Of a stretch of DNA of 11,409 nt, positions 7,188-11,409 are shown piece after piece. Position numbers and translations under genes: made by a program. Source of the DNA: Euperipatoides rowelli (taxonomy: Eukaryota; Onychophora; Udeonychophora; Euonychophora; Peripatopsidae); NCBI GenBank assembly GCA_003024985.2, contig PXIH01S0000594.1, one strand, 5' to 3'. The notes beneath the pieces were generated by a model, which saw only the letters and a list, made by a program, of their open reading frames with translations, searched no databases and was not told the origin of the DNA. Numbering within the stretch: the first letter of the stretch is position 1; every line of letters starts with the position of its first letter.

Positions 7188-7322
7188 GTGTTGTTTTAAT
7201 GTTAAATCCAATGTGTTATCTACCTAGTTTTTAAAAAATGACACATACACTTAGCATACCAAAATCAAAGTACAAAATTCACCCAGCGTTACTTATTTAT
7301 ATACATTTGTTACCCTTTACAT

Positions 7323-8538
7323 CAATTCAATACAAGTAACAAGAAAATAAGAAATACCCAACCTCTACAATAAAAATAATATTGAAAAATGAAAAGGCTA
7401 AAAAAAAATTCGATAATTTTTATTATGCGTGTAGCATTTTAATCAACTATTTTCAATACACTATTAAATTTAGCAGCTTTAATTATATTTATCGAAAGCA
7501 CAATTATTTGCAGTCAAGGAAAGGTGCAGGAAAAAATTACAAATGGGGGTGGGGGGCTGTTTTATTACTTTTATTAATCAATTATTTGTACTACTTTTTT
7601 TTTTTTGGATTGTAATTAGATATTCATGTAAACCATTTTAAAATTATTTTTTCTACATTTCTAATCGAAATTTAAAATTAAAAAAAGAAAATCGATTTTT
7701 GGTTTTTATTGTGGCCCTGTAGAATCCAAATTCTCGGAATTGAGTGGAGTGGAAAGGGTTTGTTTTCCCCTCTAGGTGGTGTTACTAACAACACCTCCTC
7801 CTATGAAAGTTACTAACAGCATGAATAGTTTAAAAAAATAAATACTGGGGATATAATAGGTCTACAGTATCTTCTCCTGGAGAATGTCCAGCAAAATCAC
7901 CATTAGTCATTCGTGTATTTTAGATTAATTAAAAACAAAATTTAATTTGTAAGGGGAGGAGGAGGGGCAGTAGATAGTTGTGTGTCTGATATACTAGAAA
8001 ATGTATTTATTAAAAAAAAAAAAAAAAAAAATTTTTNTTTTTTTATTAGATAAGGTGTGATATATATTTATTTTGCCTATGTTGAAAGCAACATTATTGA
8101 ATAATGGAAAAAATTTTAATAGGATCTAGTGAATTAAACCACTTTTCTCGTGTTTTGGAAGTTTATGGGCACACTTCATCACCGTCTAATTGTTAAATTG
8201 CTCCATTGAAAATAATGTCATAATTTTTCCCATTCTTCTTGAAAAAGCTTTAAATTTTGTTTGTTTGACTCCCTTTCAATGCTGTCAAACAGAAAACTTG
8301 TGTGAACTTACAGCCGCAGCCGGTTTTGTAATTCATTGCATGCTGTTAATAGGAGACAATCTATTTTAGAATTTAATCATACAAATGTTTGTAAAACCTT
8401 TAAAAAAAAAATAAACAGAATCCTAATCAGGGATGATGTTTGTATATTATGAGGATGTTGTTAGCGAATTCAGCTTTTCAACAATGTTGAAAATTATTTA
8501 TTAGAAAGGAAAATTATACGGTGTAATTTATTTTATTT
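7323..8538. other. AT-rich stretch, no gene seen
   Basis: No supported gene. It contains a small imperfect inverted repeat (TAGGTGGTGTT / AACACCTCCTA, about 7774-7804) with two nearby copies of GTTACTAAC, an A20 run at 8012-8031 next to a T-run with the only ambiguous base in the window (N at 8037), and short purine-rich patches (7951-7967). Frames are short and low-complexity. Confidence 0.5.
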
Positions 8539-8539
8539 A

Positions 8540-8566
8540 CATGGGGAGGCCAGGGCAAAGTGGATC
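8540..8566 (+). repeat. Left terminal inverted repeat of the pogo-like element
   Basis: Pairs with 10036-10063. It contains the first GGGCAAAGTGGATC (8553-8566) and is followed directly by a second, AGGCAAAGTGGATC (8571-8584). Confidence 0.9.
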
Positions 8567-8909
8567 GCCCAGGCAAAGTGGATCTTTGCTACTATAGCTG
8601 TTTGACACTAGATGTCACTTCCTCACTAGGTCAGTAGCATTAATGATAGTACTTTAATCATTTCATCAGGAAATGGAGTCTAAATGTTGTAATTAATTGA
8701 CCTGGTAAGTGAAAGTTAATAAATGTCATTCTTTGTAAAATTTACACACTTTAGAAGAAACAAAATGTTTCTTAGACTATTCAAGATTCAACTGTCAGTC
8801 ATTATTAGATGAAATACATCAGGTCTAAGGTAAACAAACATGTTTTGTAAAAGCCATTTGCCTAATCCATAATGACAGGCTGTCGGGTTAAAGACGACCA
8901 TGGTGTATC

Positions 8910-8924
8910 AGGGCTAAGTGGATC
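8910..8924 (+). repeat. Internal copy of the terminal motif beside the coding remnant
   Basis: AGGGCTAAGTGGATC differs from the terminal motif by one base and sits just upstream of the first readable transposase codons. It may mark the internal deletion junction that removed the catalytic domain (inference). Confidence 0.7.
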
Positions 8925-8933
8925 ACAAAGGGA

Positions 8934-9618
8934 TGCACTATTCAGAATGCAGTGCAGGCATTTGCAGCATGTGGAATACATCAATACAATCCAGACATCT
9001 TTAAGGATGAGGACTTTGCTCCTTTCACCGTATGCCAGAACCAACAAGAGCCCAATATTGTGACAAACATTCTTATGGTCAGACAACCAGCTTCTGTAAC
9101 CTCAAGTGACAGTTCTAGCTCTGAAGACAATCATGAACAACTAAACCAAGGTCTAGAGTTAATTAAAATCAGAGCATTGTTGATGTTGCTGACACTATTC
9201 TAAGTTGCAACCTCATCAGCCAACCACACCATCCCCTGTACATCAAATGCAGTCAACCTGTCCACCTACTGAAATTCGACCTCTTCCAAGGGCAGTGGCA
9301 CACACGGTAACACAGTGTCGATGTAATGCCAAAAGTGTAGAAATTTTAACAAGCACACCAGTTAAAAATGCCACAGATGAAAAAGCTGACACCAAACACA
9401 CCAAACAAAATTTGAAAGAATTTAAGCATTTGGGAAGTAACAAAAAAAACAAAAGCGACAACTGCAAAAGACACTGACTTTGCCTGCTTAGTTTGTGGTG
9501 AACGTATGTTGAACCACTTATAGAATATTGGATACAATGTTTTATATGTAAAGATTGGGCACATGAAAACTGTACCATTTATGAAAATGGACAATATATT
9601 TGTGATAAGTGTGAGTAG
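8934..9618 (+). pseudogene. Pogo-like transposase C-terminal remnant with PHD-like zinc cluster
   Basis: Pogo-type transposases have CENP-B-like DNA binding, a DDE catalytic domain and a variable tail, and act on their own inverted ends in the nucleus. Only the tail survives. The frame from 8934 reads TIQNAV, then AFAACGIHQYNPDIFKDEDF with AP, the conserved GI.P.NPD.F...DF end of the domain, followed by a Ser/Asp-rich acidic stretch and a stop near 9203. A second frame (9205-9477) has EIRPLPRA, ILTSTPVKNA and a Lys-rich segment, all typical of this tail. After another frame change come DFACLVCGE, a TAG at 9521-9523, then WIQCFICKDWAHENC and YICDKCE, ending at TAG 9618. CxxC...CxxC..W.H..C...CxxC is a PHD-like zinc pattern known at the C-terminus of many invertebrate pogo transposases. 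Frameshifts, an internal stop and the missing catalytic part make it dead. Confidence 0.82.
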
Positions 9619-9745
9619 TGAATTGATTCAAACAATGCTAGGCTACCTGTGTAAAGCCTAATTCATTAGTAAAATGTTTGGCCTAAACCTTTCAGTTAGT
9701 TTTTACACATTAACCTATTAATTAATGTGTTTAATCTTTATTTCA

Positions 9746-9751
9746 AATAAA
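9746..9751 (+). promoter_or_regulatory. Possible polyadenylation signal of the pogo-like gene
   Basis: AATAAA lies about 130 bases after the transposase stop, in the right place for the element's 3' untranslated region. In AT-rich DNA this hexamer is common by chance. Confidence 0.35.
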
Positions 9752-9813
9752 ACCTGAAAACATTTTACACTCAATGCCCAAGTATTTATGCAGTATTCTT
9801 GGAAATAGCAGAT

Positions 9814-9828
9814 GATCCGCTTTGCCCT
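9814..9828 (-). repeat. Internal inverted copy of the terminal motif
   Basis: GATCCGCTTTGCCCT is the reverse complement of the terminal motif with one change. It lies nine bases before the perfect hairpin at 9837-9872. Confidence 0.75.
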
Positions 9829-9836
9829 GAATGGGT

Positions 9837-9872
9837 GATCCACTTTACCCTTACATTAGGGTAAAGTGGATC
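9837..9872. repeat. Perfect 15-bp hairpin made of two terminal-motif copies
   Basis: GATCCACTTTACCCT, loop TACATT, AGGGTAAAGTGGATC: 15 paired bases with no mismatch. Each arm is a one-base variant (T-A for G-C within the AGGGCAAAG word) of the element's terminal motif. The shared change in both arms implies that one arm was copied from the other, or that both were duplicated together. Confidence 0.92.
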
Positions 9873-10035
9873 TTTTGCATGTTTTGACATTATTTTTTGT
9901 CTCCTTAGCATATCATCAGAAGTGAAAATTTAGCATGGGGAGACTTTAAGGAAGAGTTGACATACATGTTCTCTATAAAATTTTGTGATTTTTATTTATC
10001 CAGTTATTACCCACAATATTGCCTCAAACATAAGT

Positions 10036-10063
10036 GATCCACTTTGCCCTGGTCTCCCCTATG
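10036..10063 (-). repeat. Right terminal inverted repeat of the pogo-like element
   Basis: GATCCACTTTGCCCTGG then TCTCCCCTATG: the reverse complement of the left end. Confidence 0.9.
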
Positions 10064-10792
10064 TTGTATCCTATATGCTGTAGAGTGTAAAGACCATAGT
10101 TTCATAAAGTGGGCAGAAATGCCCCCGGGGGAGCTGGAGGGATCCAGTGGGGCGTTAGTAGCTTCAGATGCAACTGGGGGCGGTGAATAAAAATATGGGG
10201 ATAGTGGAATCGTAAAGAAAGAAGAGAAGAAAATTTTGGAAAACATTTATACATATTTATCTGTTGTGTAACAGTTAAATGTGTAGTGATTACTTTATTC
10301 TTCAAATAAACACACAAAATGCAAGTTAATGTAACGATTAGTGGTCATGTTTGCCGACAGGTCTAACTCTTTAGTTATTCCTTTTTTTTTTCAAGCACAT
10401 TTAATTGATTTTGGAAATTTTTATTATTAGGTGGCCGAATAAATTATTTAAAATCGCTTATACACCAGGTTCAGCCTTCTCATTAGGGTGATTTTTAATG
10501 TTATTTTGTGATATTTATTTTAATATTGTCCTTCATTATCTTAAAGTTGTTTATCAATTTTTTTTTTTTTTAATTGATTTATGTTTAGTTTTACCTAAAA
10601 ATATTTGTTTAATTAATCAATTTGGGAAATTTAAACTGAAACATATAAAAATTTGCAAGTTTCTACGTTGTTTAAAAAAAATAAAACCCACGAGCTGACG
10701 TCAAATTGACGTAGCCAAAGGATAAAATCTTGCTGGGGGAAAATGCATATCTGGGATCCAGACGCTAGTTATAACATGAGAGCCTAGAACCC
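10064..10792. other. Unassigned stretch with a GC-rich patch and a CRE-like site
   Basis: No gene seen. The patch 10110-10190 is much richer in G+C than its surroundings and contains the perfect palindrome CCCCCGGGGG (10122-10131) and a GGGC...GCCC hairpin (10111-10124). Its translations match nothing that I recognise. TGACGTCA, a cAMP-response-element-type octamer, is at 10696-10703, with another TGACGT seven bases downstream. With no gene nearby its role is unknown. The rest is AT-rich. Confidence 0.45.
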
Positions 10793-11069
10793 GGATCCAA
10801 TAAGTGACAATAAGTAAATGGATATCAGCTTTATTTTATTATTTACTGTCCTAACCTTACCCTTACCAAGTTACCCTGAACCGTAACTCCTACTACATAC
10901 TTAAAACATCGGACTGGAAGGGGGATAGGCCCTATAATCTAGAATATAAATAATTATTTTTTGGTGGATTTTGATAATTTTGAGCTATTTCCGACCATTT
11001 GACGTACTGTATATGACTGAAATAGATGCGCAGATTGTAAAAACGTGGTGATTGTCACTTATTGGATCC
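10793..11069. mobile_element. 277-bp MITE-like element with perfect 19-bp inverted ends
   Basis: GGATCCAATAAGTGACAAT at 10793-10811 is perfectly inverted at 11051-11069. The interior is non-coding and includes a degenerate telomere-like run (CCTAACCTTACCCTTACC, about 10851-10867). No clear target-site duplication is visible beside the ends (ACCC left, CTTT right), so the superfamily is unknown and the true ends may lie a few bases away. Perfect 19-bp ends are far better preserved than any other element here, suggesting the youngest insertion. Confidence 0.7.
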
Positions 11070-11409
11070 CTTTTCTATCGTCACCTGCGTACTTCATTAC
11101 GTTATTGTTTAGAAAAATAGTCAACCCATGTTATTACTTAAATTTTGGAAGAAAATAAATAAATAAATAACAGAGAAAAAGTTACTTTCTTCGCATCAAT
11201 ATAAAATGCATAAAATTTTGAGATAATTCTTGGGATTGAAGTTAAATCAATCTTAAGAAGAAAAAAACACCTCAAAATACCGGAAGGCTTTTGTACGTTA
11301 TTATTAACTTGACACGATGAGATCAAAATGCTATTATTTCCAAAGTTTTTAATAATATTTCTTAAACATTCTTAGAGATTATATTTTTTAATGCAAATAA
11401 AACCTGTTA
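11070..11409. other. AT-rich end of window, no gene seen
   Basis: No inverted ends, RNA gene or convincing frame. There is an AAATAAATAAATAAATAA simple repeat at about 11153-11170. Confidence 0.5.

Larger units (their letters stand above)
5542..7322. repeat. Giant palindrome (inverted repeat, ~0.8-kb arms)
   Basis: The left arm 5542-6351 is the reverse complement of the right arm 6529-7322, with scattered substitutions and indels. The spacer 6352-6528 is single copy. Landmarks pair in mirrored order: CACCCAGCGTTAC, ACATAAAAATATTTG, GGAAGTTGCCAA, TTTCTGCAATGAGGCATTTTT, GACATAAGCTGT and GGTCAATTAT. The right arm lacks about 40 bases present in the left at 6291-6331 and has an extra 13 or so bases near 7255. 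The structure is explained by two copies of the same retrotransposon in head-to-head orientation. Confidence 0.93.
6529..7322 (+). mobile_element. Penelope-like retrotransposon copy, right arm (5' truncated)
   Basis: Plus-strand copy of the same element as 5542-6528. It starts within the RT-endonuclease linker at TTATAAACACACATCTCC and runs through the endonuclease, a stop at about 6895 and a non-coding tail with the hammerhead-like motif to its 3' end at about 7322 (TTACCCTTTACAT). It begins about 177 bases further into the element than the left copy, so it is the more severely 5'-truncated one. The deletion of about 40 bases in the linker lies between GGGCAGA and GGGAGA in the left copy, which suggests slippage between short direct repeats. 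Confidence 0.82.
8540..10063 (+). mobile_element. Decayed pogo-like (Tc1/mariner superfamily) DNA transposon
   Basis: The ends are inverted repeats: CAT-GGGGAGGCCAGGGCAAAGTGGATC starting at 8540 and, from the other side, CATAGGGGAGACCAGGGC... ending at 10063. They differ by one substitution and one missing A. The motif GGGCAAAGTGGATC recurs inside near both ends. The interior encodes the C-terminal part of a pogo-type transposase (8934-9618), followed by an AATAAA at 9746-9751. Pogo elements duplicate TA on insertion. TA is adjacent on the left (8538-8539) but is not clear on the right, unless the TA next to CCCC at 10060-10061 is the duplicated pair. At about 1.5 kb it lacks the DNA-binding and DDE-encoding part and cannot be autonomous. 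Confidence 0.85.

Noticed and set aside
7382-7615. Open frame on plus with a Phe-rich end
   Set aside because: Simple-sequence composition, ends in a T-run translation, no family resemblance.
7855-7920. Possible exon on minus reading NGDFAGHSPGEDTVDL
   Set aside because: The frame is short, bounded by stops, and matches no family that I can name. No splice pattern supports it.
9243-9578. Open frame of about 111 codons on the minus strand
   Set aside because: It is antisense to the pogo transposase tail, whose plus-strand reading has recognisable motifs.
10007-10317. Overlapping minus-strand frames with Pro/Ser-rich sequence
   Set aside because: The Pro-rich residues come from the short GC-rich patch. 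The frames extend into the end of the pogo-like element and show no known domain.
10851-10867. Telomeric repeat array
   Set aside because: Only a short degenerate run inside a MITE-like element, not an array.

Overview
The window is AT-rich, intron-style eukaryotic DNA with long A/T homopolymers and one ambiguous base (N at 8037). I see no intact host gene. What can be supported is a graveyard of transposable elements whose protein remnants are animal-type: PIF/Harbinger transposase, MADF protein, a Penelope-like GIY-YIG endonuclease and a pogo transposase tail with a PHD-like zinc cluster. That mix suggests an invertebrate metazoan (arthropod or cnidarian are both plausible). I cannot place the species from sequence alone.

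Layout. 231-500 and 2070-2330 are a diverged direct repeat of unknown type. Between them, 649-1494 is a PIF/Harbinger-type element with TAA flanks, about 35-bp inverted ends and a decayed transposase N-terminus on the minus strand. 2682-3514 is a second inverted-repeat element with TTAA at both ends. It holds a probable transposase N-terminal scrap on plus and, convergent to it, a clear decayed MADF domain on minus. 3515-5541 is AT-rich sequence with no gene that I can support.

5542-7322 is a giant palindrome, with arms of about 0.8 kb and a spacer of about 0.18 kb. It is made of two 5'-truncated Penelope-like retrotransposon copies placed head to head. Each arm reads outward from the RT-endonuclease linker through the GIY-YIG endonuclease to a 3' untranslated tail. 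That tail contains a hammerhead-ribozyme-like core (CUGAAGA / stem II / GAAA) at the symmetrical position in both arms.

8540-10063 is a decayed pogo-like DNA transposon. It has about 28-bp inverted ends and seven copies of a GGGCAAAGTGGATC-type motif, one pair of which forms a perfect 15-bp hairpin. The C-terminal part of a transposase ends in a PHD-like cysteine cluster. 10793-11069 is a 277-bp MITE-like element with perfect 19-bp inverted ends. The remaining stretches are AT-rich and unassigned.

The elements look non-autonomous or dead: each coding remnant is truncated, frameshifted or interrupted by stops. They do not form an operon or pathway. The functional links are within elements: transposase plus MADF partner, endonuclease plus ribozyme, and transposase plus repeated terminal motifs. 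All family calls were made by eye from motifs, without database searches.
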